Assembly (NCBI GenBank): GCA_003054495.1
Contig: CP028514.1
Span: 2,637,501-2,690,058 of the forward strand
Origin: Carboxydocella thermautotrophica
Lineage (GTDB): Bacteria > Bacillota > GCA-003054495 > Carboxydocellales > Carboxydocellaceae
Reading direction: 5' to 3'
Length of the DNA stretch: 52,558 bases
The position numbers were made by a program, and so were the translations under genes. Below the pieces are notes generated by a model. It did not search any database. It saw only the letters and a program-made list of their open reading frames with translations, and was not told the origin of the DNA. Shown here piece after piece: positions 1 to 8,081 of the stretch (positions within the stretch are counted from its first letter, which is position 1; the number at the start of each line of letters is the position of its first letter).

Positions 1-28
1 GATGCTCTACCAGCTGAGCTACGTCCGC
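1..28 (-). tRNA. tRNA, 5' part only (possibly Gly)
   Basis: On the minus strand this reads as the acceptor strand, D-stem and D-loop of a tRNA (GCGGACG, then TAGCTCAGCTGGTAGAGC). The anticodon lies outside the window. GCGGACG with this D-arm resembles tRNA-Gly(GCC) of Clostridia, but identity cannot be read from the sequence present. It is the promoter-distal member of the tRNA operon seen here. Confidence 0.7.
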
Positions 29-81
29 ATCTTCACGAAACAACCATAAGCGGCTTAGGGGCCGCTGGTACACTTTGTATA

Positions 82-157
<76 letters not shown>

Positions 158-165
158 ATATTTAA

Positions 166-244
166 TGGCGGAGCCGACGGGATTCGAACCCGCGACCTCC
201 TGCGTGACAGGCAGGCATCCTAGACCAGACTAGACCACGGCTCC
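166..244 (-). tRNA. tRNA-Asp (GTC)
   Basis: Complete minus-strand tRNA with acceptor GGAGCCG/CGGCTCC, an enlarged D-loop (GTCTAGTCTGGTCTAGGAT), T-arm GGTTCGAATCC and encoded CCA. The anticodon loop CTGTCAC gives GTC. It lies 8 nt from tRNA-Phe and 4 nt from tRNA-Val, so the three must be cut from one transcript. Confidence 0.97.
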
Positions 245-248
245 GCGA

Positions 249-324
249 TGGTGGGCGATGACAGGTTCGAACTGCCGACCCCCTGCTTGTAAGGCAGGTG
301 CTCTCCCAGCTGAGCTAATCGCCC
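249..324 (-). tRNA. tRNA-Val (TAC)
   Basis: Complete 76-nt minus-strand tRNA with acceptor GGGCGAT/ATCGCCC, D-arm TAGCTCAGCTGGGAGAGC, T-arm AGTTCGAACCT and encoded CCA. The anticodon loop CTTACAA gives TAC, which reads GTN codons. Confidence 0.97.
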
Positions 325-333
325 ATATAGAAA

Positions 334-409
334 TGGTGACCCCTACGGGATTCGAACCCGTGTTACCGCCGTGAAAGGGCGGTGTCTTAGACCACTTGAC
401 CAAGGGGCC
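334..409 (-). tRNA. tRNA-Glu (TTC)
   Basis: Complete 76-nt minus-strand tRNA starting GGCCCCT, with T-arm GGTTCGAATCC and encoded CCA. The anticodon loop CTTTCAC gives TTC. The acceptor has one G-T pair at the second position (GGCCCCT against AGGGGTC). Confidence 0.97.
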
Positions 410-415
410 ACATGA

Positions 416-491
416 TGGTGAGCCATGCTGGACTCGAACCAGCGACACCCTGATTAAAAGTCAGGTGCTCTACCTACTGAGCTAATGGCTC
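416..491 (-). tRNA. tRNA-Lys (TTT)
   Basis: Complete 76-nt minus-strand tRNA with acceptor GAGCCAT/ATGGCTC, D-arm TAGCTCAGTAGGTAGAGC, T-arm GGTTCGAGTCC and encoded CCA. The anticodon loop CTTTTAA gives TTT. It is the promoter-proximal gene, about 24 nt from the -10 box at 515-520. Confidence 0.97.
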
Positions 492-514
492 ATCATGTCG
501 TCTGACAGTTTCAT

Positions 515-543
515 ATTCTACACGATGCTAGAAAAGTTGTCAA
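515..543 (-). promoter_or_regulatory. Sigma-A promoter of the tRNA operon
   Basis: On the minus strand there is a perfect -35 box TTGACA (538-543), a 17-bp spacer and a -10 box TAGAAT (515-520), pointing into tRNA-Lys. The -35 box overlaps the stop codon of pabC (540-542), so the stable-RNA operon starts inside the end of the preceding gene. Confidence 0.9.
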
Positions 544-1400
544 CAGTTTTTCTTGAAATTTTTCAGTTCCAAAAGCAGCCTTTGGACCAGATCTCCACGT
601 ACGCCCTTTCCAATACTCTGGCCGTTTAACTCAACGATAGGCACTATTTCGCTGATCGAATTGGTAATAAAGATCTCATCAGCCTGTAAAAGCGCTTCTT
701 GATAATATAATCCCGCCTGGATTGTTATCCCTTGCATTCTGGCCATCTCTATTACTTTTTGTCGCATTATTCCATTCAAAATACCGGTTTCCAGAGAGGG
801 AGTGAACAATATCCCGTCTTTAAACCAGAAGATATTACTTACTGTGCCCTCGGCCACATGGTCGGTACTGGTTAGATAAACCCCTTCCTGCCAGCCTTTG
901 CTGTTCATCTCAGGAAAGGCAAGAACTTGATTAAGAAAGTTTAATGACTTAAGTCCTGCACCAGGCCATAGTTTACCCCAGTGCCGACCCGAAAGAATAC
1001 CAGCCTTAATCCCCATTTTTTGTCTCTCTTCAATATGAGCAGGTAAAGGCTTACTGTAAACAATGCAATTAGGTAGTTTACACTGGGAAAAGTCCAACCC
1101 CAGGGGCCCCTGTCCCCGGCTGACCGTAACCCGCACATATGCATCAACAAGGCCATTCGCTTTCAACCCTGCCAGCAGCCAGTTCAGCACCTCTTTTTTC
1201 TCCCAGGGAATGGGCATATGCATAACCGTTGCCTGCTGGCAGAGACGCTGCCAGTGGTCATCAAACCAGAGGGGGCGACCTGCTTCCACCCTAATAGTAG
1301 TAAACAGGCCGTCACCATAAAGAAAACCGTGGTCAAGAACCGAGATAACGGCTTTTTCCTCTTCTGTAACAGTGCCATTGATGACAAGATAGTTAGGCAT
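540..1400 (-). CDS. pabC: Aminodeoxychorismate lyase, class IV aminotransferase (PabC)
   Basis: A 286-aa fold-type IV PLP enzyme, expected to convert 4-amino-4-deoxychorismate to 4-aminobenzoate plus pyruvate for folate synthesis. Visible: the N-terminal LDHGFLYGDGLFTTIR segment, the PLP lysine in GLKSLNFLNQVLA (about residue 152) and FITNSISEIVPI near the C-terminus, typical of PabC. Branched-chain or D-amino acid aminotransferases share this fold; the pabB neighbour decides for PabC. An IS607-type element ends 8 bp before its ATG. Its upstream sequence is therefore now the element end, with only a weak AGG Shine-Dalgarno. Before insertion the gene overlapped pabB by 8 bp (ATGCCTAA). Confidence 0.88.
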   Translation of the reverse strand: MPNYLVINGTVTEEEKAVISVLDHGFLYGDGLFTTIRVEAGRPLWFDDHWQRLCQQATVMHMPIPWEKKEVLNWLLAGLKANGLVDAYVRVTVSRGQGPLGLDFSQCKLPNCIVYSKPLPAHIEERQKMGIKAGILSGRHWGKLWPGAGLKSLNFLNQVLAFPEMNSKGWQEGVYLTSTDHVAEGTVSNIFWFKDGILFTPSLETGILNGIMRQKVIEMARMQGITIQAGLYYQEALLQADEIFITNSISEIVPIVELNGQSIGKGVRGDLVQRLLLELKNFKKNC

Positions 1401-1408
1401 GGAAAACC

Positions 1409-1680
1409 TGGTTCAAAAAACTTGACTGTTTTTATCTCCAGCCAAGTCGGCCCCCAGACCAGGCTTTCGCCTCCTTTCCGAATACTTGATTTGCCCCCGC
1501 GGGGCAGGGCGACAGGGGACCTCGGCCCGGGAGTTCCACCCGGACGGGAGTACTGCACCGGTTTATGCTGACCTCCCGGTGGGAGTATAACTCCGCCTCC
1601 CGCGTCCTGTTAGGACGCCTACCGGTTTCTCCGACACCGGCTAAACGGGGTCACCGTACGGACAGGGCCAATAACTTCAG
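1409..1680 (-). ncRNA. Probable omega RNA (right-end element RNA) of copy A
   Basis: About 240 bp between the tnpB stop and the element end are almost identical in both copies, yet encode no protein. They hold several stems: GCGTCC/GGACGC (1602-1618), TGCCCC/GGGGCA (1492-1506) and ACTTGACT/AGCCAAGT (1420-1447). The last stem differs between copies by a change that keeps pairing (G-U here, A-U in copy B). TnpB proteins use an RNA from tnpB's 3' end plus the element right end, whose guide is the flanking host DNA. Here the guide would run into the pabC start (about 1389-1408). The final stem is followed by TTTTTT, so it could also act as a terminator. RNA extent is inferred. Confidence 0.6.
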
Positions 1681-3318
1681 GTCAGGCCAGACGGAGTTAT
1701 ACGCCTCCTGTTCACCAGAAAGCCTCTCCTCCAGCCGCCTCAAGCAGGCCCTGACCCTACGGGTCATCCCTTTTCCTTCCTCAGGTCTATCAGGATTAAC
1801 CTTCCGGGTCAGGTTTTGCTTGATTTGCGATACCAGCTGCCTGAGTTCTTCAGTCACCCGTTCCCTGAACCCCATTGCCCGGCGTCCTATAACCAGTGCC
1901 GCCGCGCAATGCACCGAAACGGCGTAACGTTTCATATACTTCCAGTAACCTATGGTTGAAGTATGCCGGGGTGATACTAACTTGAAAGGCACCCCTTCTT
2001 TTGTCGCTCTCCGATACATTGCTCCTACCATTTTCGCAAATGGAAAATTGGAAGCCATGCGGTTAAACTTTTTATTAGTGTCCAGTCTGTCTTTGCCAAA
2101 GTTCAGGTTTTCTAAAACAATTGGTTTGCCTGAAAAGAAAGCTATATCTACCACTACTTTGGCTAAAACGCCTATCAGGTAGCTACGCCGGAAGCTGGAA
2201 GCATGGGCTAAGTCTGGTATTCTGATATAAAGAAAACCGTTCGGGTAAGGGATAACCTGAAACTCTCCTTCGTACTTGCCCAGGTTGCCGGGATAAGGAA
2301 CGCTGAAACCCTCCGGCCACGGCTCCGGCTGGCCGGAAGCGCTAACGTTACACAGGGCTACCCCATCAGGGTTTGTGTCTATAGCCAGACAACCTTTAGC
2401 AAAGTCCGGTTCCTGTACCCTGACCACTTCAAATGTCAAATGTACCAAATAGCGTCCTTCCAGGGTGCGGATCAGTTCTACCGCATAGGGTAACTTCATG
2501 GCCAGCCATATCTGCACCAGTTCCCGGTGTTTTTCCGGCAGCCACAACTTGCCCTCAACCCTGGGGGCCTGGCTCATCCTGGGGCGACCAAGTTTATCTA
2601 TGCCTGTCTGTTCAGAAAGGTGGGAGAGGGAAACCGCCAGGCGGAAGTCCTGTCCGTCATAAAATATCTTAATGTTGGGGTTGCCTCCCTTGCTCTCGTC
2701 TCCCCGGGAGTAGAGGCGGTTCCTGCGGGCGTGCCGCCATTTTTCACGGGCGGCCCGGCCCTGGCAGACCTTTTCCCACAACCTTCTGCCCCCAAAGACT
2801 ACCTCTGGTATTGTACCCTTCTCCCGGTAATCCTTCAGTTCAGCCAGCCTTTTTGCCAGTGAAACCACCCGCTTGTTCCGCCCCTTGACTGCCAGGCGGA
2901 GCTTTTCAATAACTTCTGAAGCAGCCCCTTTTTCCTCTGCCTTCGCCAGTTTCCTCATAGCCAGGCTGAGCTTCTTCCTGGCCCGGCCCAGTTTCTCTTC
3001 TGTTTCTTCATTTTCTAACTTCAGCAGTTCTGTTTGGGAGTCCAGCAGGGCCTGTGCTTTAAGTCTGGCATCATCCGCATAGCGGGAGTTCAGCCCGAAA
3101 AGTTCTTGTCCTGACTTCTTGATTTCATGGCGGGAAGCACCTTCCAGGAGCCGGTTAAAGGCCCACCGCATACAGGCACAGAAGAGACGCATCTCCGTAG
3201 TCAGCGGGTCTTCTTCGCCCCGGCTCCACTTCGAAGACCGGTGAGCCGGGTAAATCTCCGGAAAAAACTCCCCGCACACAGTTATGCTAAATTTGTTCTT
3301 CTCGTGTTTCTTTGGCAT
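1651..3318 (-). CDS. tnpB: TnpB-related protein of IS607-type element
   Basis: A 555-aa TnpB-family protein. Family members are RNA-guided nucleases that cut the empty donor site. Visible: a charged helical stretch (about residues 85-165), RuvC-I as CLAIDTNPDGVAL (about 310), RuvC-II as IVLENLNFGKDRL (about 402), and a conserved TSTIGYWKYMKRYAV segment followed by SVHCAAALVIGRR. Where canonical TnpB has the RuvC-III Asp (DxNAA) there is SVHCAAA, and no CxxC zinc-finger pairs are found. It may be a rearranged-site or inactive variant, as in the group often named TnpB-related accessory protein. The ATG overlaps the remains of the tnpA 3' end. Longer than the usual 350-450 aa. Confidence 0.85.
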   Translation of the reverse strand: MPKKHEKNKFSITVCGEFFPEIYPAHRSSKWSRGEEDPLTTEMRLFCACMRWAFNRLLEGASRHEIKKSGQELFGLNSRYADDARLKAQALLDSQTELLKLENEETEEKLGRARKKLSLAMRKLAKAEEKGAASEVIEKLRLAVKGRNKRVVSLAKRLAELKDYREKGTIPEVVFGGRRLWEKVCQGRAAREKWRHARRNRLYSRGDESKGGNPNIKIFYDGQDFRLAVSLSHLSEQTGIDKLGRPRMSQAPRVEGKLWLPEKHRELVQIWLAMKLPYAVELIRTLEGRYLVHLTFEVVRVQEPDFAKGCLAIDTNPDGVALCNVSASGQPEPWPEGFSVPYPGNLGKYEGEFQVIPYPNGFLYIRIPDLAHASSFRRSYLIGVLAKVVVDIAFFSGKPIVLENLNFGKDRLDTNKKFNRMASNFPFAKMVGAMYRRATKEGVPFKLVSPRHTSTIGYWKYMKRYAVSVHCAAALVIGRRAMGFRERVTEELRQLVSQIKQNLTRKVNPDRPEEGKGMTRRVRACLRRLEERLSGEQEAYNSVWPDLKLLALSVR

Positions 3319-3324
3319 TCCTGA

Positions 3325-3381
3325 TCAGCTCCCCGAAACCCTGCCGGACTTTGCTGCTTCACCAATGGATAATAGTTCCAT
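3325..3381 (-). pseudogene. tnpA (IS607 serine recombinase) 5' remnant, copy A
   Basis: An 18-codon open frame, MELLSIGEAAK then SGRVSGS and stop. The first 11 residues match the start of the MerR-like DNA-binding domain of IS607 TnpA. The sequence after GCAAAGTCC is shared with copy B and, in another frame (KVRQGFGELIRNA), looks like the TnpA C-terminus overlapping the tnpB start. So about the whole middle of tnpA is deleted. Confidence 0.7.
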
Positions 3382-3412
3382 ACTCTTAATGTAGCAAAAC
3401 AGTTAAATACAA

Positions 3413-4951
3413 TCAATTATAGTCTAGTTTTCTGAAGCTGCTGCTTACCTCCCTGGCAAAAAGCTCTTCTGCCAGCTCCAGAGTCTTCAGGAGCGCTTCC
3501 GCCTTTTTCAGTGACTCAAAATATTCCCGTTCCGGTATACTGTCAGCAACTATGCCTGCTCCAGCCTGAACATACGCCTTTTTACCATCTTTAATCACCA
3601 GTGTACGGATTACAATATTCATTTCCATTTCCCCAGCATAGCCAAAATAGCCGATAGAACCGGTGTAAATACCCCTTCGGGTAGGTTCCAGCTCCTCAAT
3701 GATCTCCATGGAACGGATTTTGGGAGCTCCGGTAATAGTCCCGCCCGGGAAAGCTGCCCGCAAAAGATCGAAACCATCTTTACCAGGAGCCAGCCGCCCG
3801 CGCACATTGGAGACTATATGCATAACATGGGAATATTCTTCAATCACCATCAGTTCATTTACTTCTACAGTACCGTACTGGCAGACCCGACCCAGGTCAT
3901 TTCTTTCCAGATCCACCAGCATAATATGTTCGGCCCGTTCCTTTTCGTTAGAAATCAGCTCCCGGGCCAGGGCCAGGTCCTCTTCCCGGTTGGCCCCCCG
4001 TCGCCGGGTACCAGCTATCGGACGGGTTTCAGCATAGCCTTCCTCGTTTATGCGTACCAGCAATTCAGGGGAGGAGCTAACAATCTGCCAATCCCCGAAC
4101 TCCAGGTAAGCCATATAAGGCGAGGGATTAACCTCCCGGACAATCCGGTAGAGATTAAGGGGATGAGTGTGAATCTCCCGGCCCAGGCGGATAGATAAGT
4201 TGGCCTGAAAAATGTCCCCGGCCTTTATATATTCTTTGCACTTAACTACCATCGCTTCAAACTCTGCCTGAGTCATATTGGCTTCCGGAACAAAACTGCG
4301 CTTTAACTCCTTATTTTCCGGCAAAACTACCGCCGGTCGGGCTGGATTATTTTCCAGGTCGCGTAAAATGGCTTCGATTTCAGCCAGGGCCCAGTGATAG
4401 TCCTGTTCCAGTACATTCACAATAACTGTGAGGGTCTGCTGCCAGTGGTCAAAAACCAGCAAACGGTCTACCAGCATAAAATACGCTTCCGGCATGCCCA
4501 GGTCATCAATAGTAAGTTCCGGCATCCGTTCGAAATAGCGGCCCATATCATAGCTAATAAAACCCATAGCGCCACCGCAAAACTTGGGCAATCCAGGGTA
4601 ACGTTTAGCAGGATAAAGCTTTAACAGTTGACGCAGTTCTTCATAAGGGTGGCCCTGGTATTCCCTGATAATTTGTCCATTACCATCGTAGACAGTTATC
4701 CGTTCTCCCTGGGCCCGATAGACCAGCCAGGGTTGCCAGCCCAAAAAGGAATAGCGGGCATATTTTTCCGTACCTTTACCGCTTTCCAGCAATACAGCCG
4801 GTTTCCCTTCCAGGTTCAGTTTATCCAAAGCCTGCAAAGGGCTGAGCCCATGCAAAGGTACTTTTATGCCCACTGGTATCCGGTAGCCTTTTTCTTGAAG
4901 TTTTTTAAACTCGTCCCTTGTCGGAAAAAACAAAGCAATCAGTCCTTCCAC
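3413..4951 (-). CDS. pabB: Aminodeoxychorismate synthase component I / anthranilate synthase I family (PabB)
   Basis: A 512-aa chorismate-utilising enzyme. With a glutaminase partner it aminates chorismate for 4-aminobenzoate. Visible: TrpE N-terminal domain, then the chorismate-binding domain with GDIFQANLSIRL, PIAGTRRRG, LVDLERNDLGRV, FPGGTITGAPK and YTGSIGYFGY. PIAGT (Ala rather than the Lys of E. coli PabB) is the TrpE-like form, so anthranilate synthase is not excluded; pabC next door favours PabB. The last 12 residues (EVSSSFRKLDYN) and stop are encoded by the IS607-type element. The original end is inferred as ...LFARVFHA, overlapping pabC. GTG start at 4951 lacks a strong RBS; an in-frame TTG at 4933 follows AAGGA and is an alternative. 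No pabA is seen. Confidence 0.85.
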   Translation of the reverse strand: MEGLIALFFPTRDEFKKLQEKGYRIPVGIKVPLHGLSPLQALDKLNLEGKPAVLLESGKGTEKYARYSFLGWQPWLVYRAQGERITVYDGNGQIIREYQGHPYEELRQLLKLYPAKRYPGLPKFCGGAMGFISYDMGRYFERMPELTIDDLGMPEAYFMLVDRLLVFDHWQQTLTVIVNVLEQDYHWALAEIEAILRDLENNPARPAVVLPENKELKRSFVPEANMTQAEFEAMVVKCKEYIKAGDIFQANLSIRLGREIHTHPLNLYRIVREVNPSPYMAYLEFGDWQIVSSSPELLVRINEEGYAETRPIAGTRRRGANREEDLALARELISNEKERAEHIMLVDLERNDLGRVCQYGTVEVNELMVIEEYSHVMHIVSNVRGRLAPGKDGFDLLRAAFPGGTITGAPKIRSMEIIEELEPTRRGIYTGSIGYFGYAGEMEMNIVIRTLVIKDGKKAYVQAGAGIVADSIPEREYFESLKKAEALLKTLELAEELFAREVSSSFRKLDYN

Positions 4952-5000
4952 TTTATCTTGATTTCATCCTAAAAGGAAAGTGGAAGAATGTCAAGAATAT

Positions 5001-5312
5001 TTAGAACTTGACTGCAGTCCCGCTGGCAGTAACCATCAACATGCCCTCACGGACAACTTCATAATCCAGGTCTACCCCTACTACAGCATCAGCCCCTCTG
5101 CGCCGGGCCATTTCCGCCATTTCCTTCAGGGCAATCTCCCGGGCCTCTACCAGTTTGCTTTCATAGGCGCCGGACCGGCCACCAATGATATCGGTGACAC
5201 TGGCAAAAAAGTCACGAACCACATTAGCGCCCATAATGGCCTCACCGCTAACAATACCTAAATATTCGCGAATGGGTTTGCCCTCGACAGTAGGCGTGGT
5301 AGTGATAATCAT
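5001..5312 (-). CDS. YbjQ family protein (UPF0145, heavy-metal-binding-like fold)
   Basis: A 103-aa member of the YbjQ/UPF0145 family, small cytosolic proteins of unknown function that form multimers. It begins [21 protein letters not shown] and contains [17 protein letters not shown]-type text ([17 protein letters not shown]), both family hallmarks. The ATG at 5312 is chosen because AAGGAGG lies 9 nt upstream; upstream in-frame codons lack an RBS. It follows its own promoter (5347-5376) and is 49 bp from pabB with no terminator between, so pabB is probably co-transcribed. Confidence 0.9.
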   Translation of the reverse strand: MIITTTPTVEGKPIREYLGIVSGEAIMGANVVRDFFASVTDIIGGRSGAYESKLVEAREIALKEMAEMARRRGADAVVGVDLDYEVVREGMLMVTASGTAVKF

Positions 5313-5346
5313 ATTCCTCATCCTCCTTCTCGGTGTAATTAAGTTC

Positions 5347-5376
5347 ATTATACTGCAAGAAATCCATAAAAATCAA
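5347..5376 (-). promoter_or_regulatory. Sigma-A promoter upstream of ybjQ-pabB-pabC
   Basis: Minus strand -35 TTGATT (5371-5376), 18-bp spacer, -10 TATAAT (5347-5352). It lies just downstream of the purA terminator and about 28 nt before the ybjQ start codon. Confidence 0.75.
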
Positions 5377-5443
5377 AAGGAAACATTCCTGGAGAAAAGA
5401 ATATAACAGACTGCTCGTGAACTTTTTACAATTCCTCCCTTTA

Positions 5444-5477
5444 ATAAAAAATTAGGACCGGCCAAAAAACCGGTCCT
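5444..5477 (-). terminator. Rho-independent terminator after purA
   Basis: Minus strand stem AGGACCGG/CCGGTCCT with an 8-nt loop, followed by AATTTTTTAT. It starts 7 bp after the purA stop codon. Confidence 0.9.
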
Positions 5478-5483
5478 TAAAAA

Positions 5484-6788
<1,305 letters not shown>

Positions 6789-8081
6789 TTACAGGCCCAG
6801 CCGGCCAAAAATGTAATCCACATTTTTTAAGTGGTATTGATGATCAAATAGTTCCTTCAGCTCCGCCGGAGTTAAATAGCGCCGGATATCCTCATCCAGC
6901 AAAAGTAATTCGGCAAAAGACTGTTGCTTATTCCAGGCCGCCAGCGCATTGCGCTGTACCCATTGGTAGGCCTCGGTGCGGGTAACTCCTTTGTCTATCA
7001 AAGCCAGTAATACCCGCTGCGAATAAATCAGCCCAAAAGTGCGATTGAGATTGCGCAACATGTTTTCCGGGTAAACAATCAGATTATCTATCACCCGTAC
7101 AAATAAGCGCAACATGGAGTGTACCAGGGTAGTGGAATCAGGGATGATTATCCGTTCCACCGAGGAATGGGTCATATCCCGCTCATGCCAGAGGGCGATA
7201 TTTTCCATTCCGGCCAGGGCATTGGCCCGCACCACCCGGGCCAACCCGGCTATCCGTTCACAGGTGATAGGATTGCGTTTATGAGGCATGGCCGAGGAGC
7301 CTTTCTGCCCTTTGGCGAAATACTCCTCTACCTCCAGTATATCGGTACGCTGTAAATTGCGAATTTCCGTGGCAAACTTATCCAGAGAGCTGGCCAGCAG
7401 GGCCAGGGCATTTAGTACCTCACCATGCCGGTCCCGCTGGATTACCTGGGTCGCTACCTGGGCAGGGGTTAATCCCAGTTTGGCTGCCACCAGTTCTTCC
7501 ACCCGCGGGTCGATATTGGCAAAAGTCCCTACCGCCCCGCTCAGTTTGGCCACACTGATGCGCCGCCTGGCTTCCTGTAACCGCTCCTGATGGCGCCGCA
7601 CCTCCGCCAGCCAGAGAGCCAGTTTCAGCCCAAAGGTGGTAGGCTCCCCATGGATGCCATGGGTACGGCCAATCATCAGGGTATATTTATGTTCCCGCGC
7701 TCTGCGCACCAGGACCTCTTCCAGCTTTGCCAGCTCCGTTAGAATCAGGTCCAGAGCCTCCCGAATCTGCAGGGAAAGAGCAGTATCCTTGACATCAGAA
7801 GAAGTCATACCCAGATGCAGGTATTTGGCTTCTTCACCGATTTCTTCGGAAACCGCCTGCAGAAATGCGATCAGATCATGCTGGGTTTCCTTTTCTATCT
7901 CATAAATTCGTTCCAGTTTAAATCCGGCTCTGGCCTTAATCACTTCCCAGGCTGCTGCTGGCACCTGGCCCAGTTCCACCATCGCTTCACAGGCAGCCAG
8001 TTCTACTTCCAGCCACTTCTGAAATTCCATTTCCGGTGCCCAGAGCTGTTTCATCTCCGGGGTAGTATAACGGGCTATCAC
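6789..8081 (-). CDS. purB: Adenylosuccinate lyase
   Basis: A 430-aa fumarase/aspartase-superfamily enzyme. It cleaves adenylosuccinate to AMP and fumarate, and SAICAR in IMP synthesis. The superfamily signature is clear as KGSSAMPHKRNPI (about residue 265), with TSSDVKDTALSLQ and GRTHGIHGEPTTFG earlier. The GTG start overlaps the stop of the upstream FAD protein by 4 bp (GTGA), indicating translational coupling. Confidence 0.98.
   Translation of the reverse strand: MIARYTTPEMKQLWAPEMEFQKWLEVELAACEAMVELGQVPAAAWEVIKARAGFKLERIYEIEKETQHDLIAFLQAVSEEIGEEAKYLHLGMTSSDVKDTALSLQIREALDLILTELAKLEEVLVRRAREHKYTLMIGRTHGIHGEPTTFGLKLALWLAEVRRHQERLQEARRRISVAKLSGAVGTFANIDPRVEELVAAKLGLTPAQVATQVIQRDRHGEVLNALALLASSLDKFATEIRNLQRTDILEVEEYFAKGQKGSSAMPHKRNPITCERIAGLARVVRANALAGMENIALWHERDMTHSSVERIIIPDSTTLVHSMLRLFVRVIDNLIVYPENMLRNLNRTFGLIYSQRVLLALIDKGVTRTEAYQWVQRNALAAWNKQQSFAELLLLDEDIRRYLTPAELKELFDHQYHLKNVDYIFGRLGL

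Larger units (their letters stand above)
1409..3450 (-). mobile_element. IS607-type TnpB element, copy A (tnpA deleted)
   Basis: Boundaries come from comparison with the second copy at 43759-45666: identity starts at the outer ends and stops at GG (CC on the plus strand) at 1407-1408 and 3451-3452. The left end lies beside pabB and the right end beside pabC. It holds an intact tnpB-related gene, a conserved non-coding right end (probable omega RNA) and an 18-codon remnant of tnpA. That remnant begins MELLSIGEAAK, the MerR-like helix-turn-helix start of IS607 serine recombinases. There are no terminal inverted repeats and no target duplication beyond GG, as known for the IS607 family. Without tnpA it could move only with help in trans. 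Confidence 0.85.

Noticed and set aside
1409-3450. IS200/IS605 rather than IS607 family for the elements
   Set aside because: The tnpA remnants encode a MerR-like HTH start and a YARVS serine-recombinase motif, not a HUH Y1 transposase, and the ends meet at GG.
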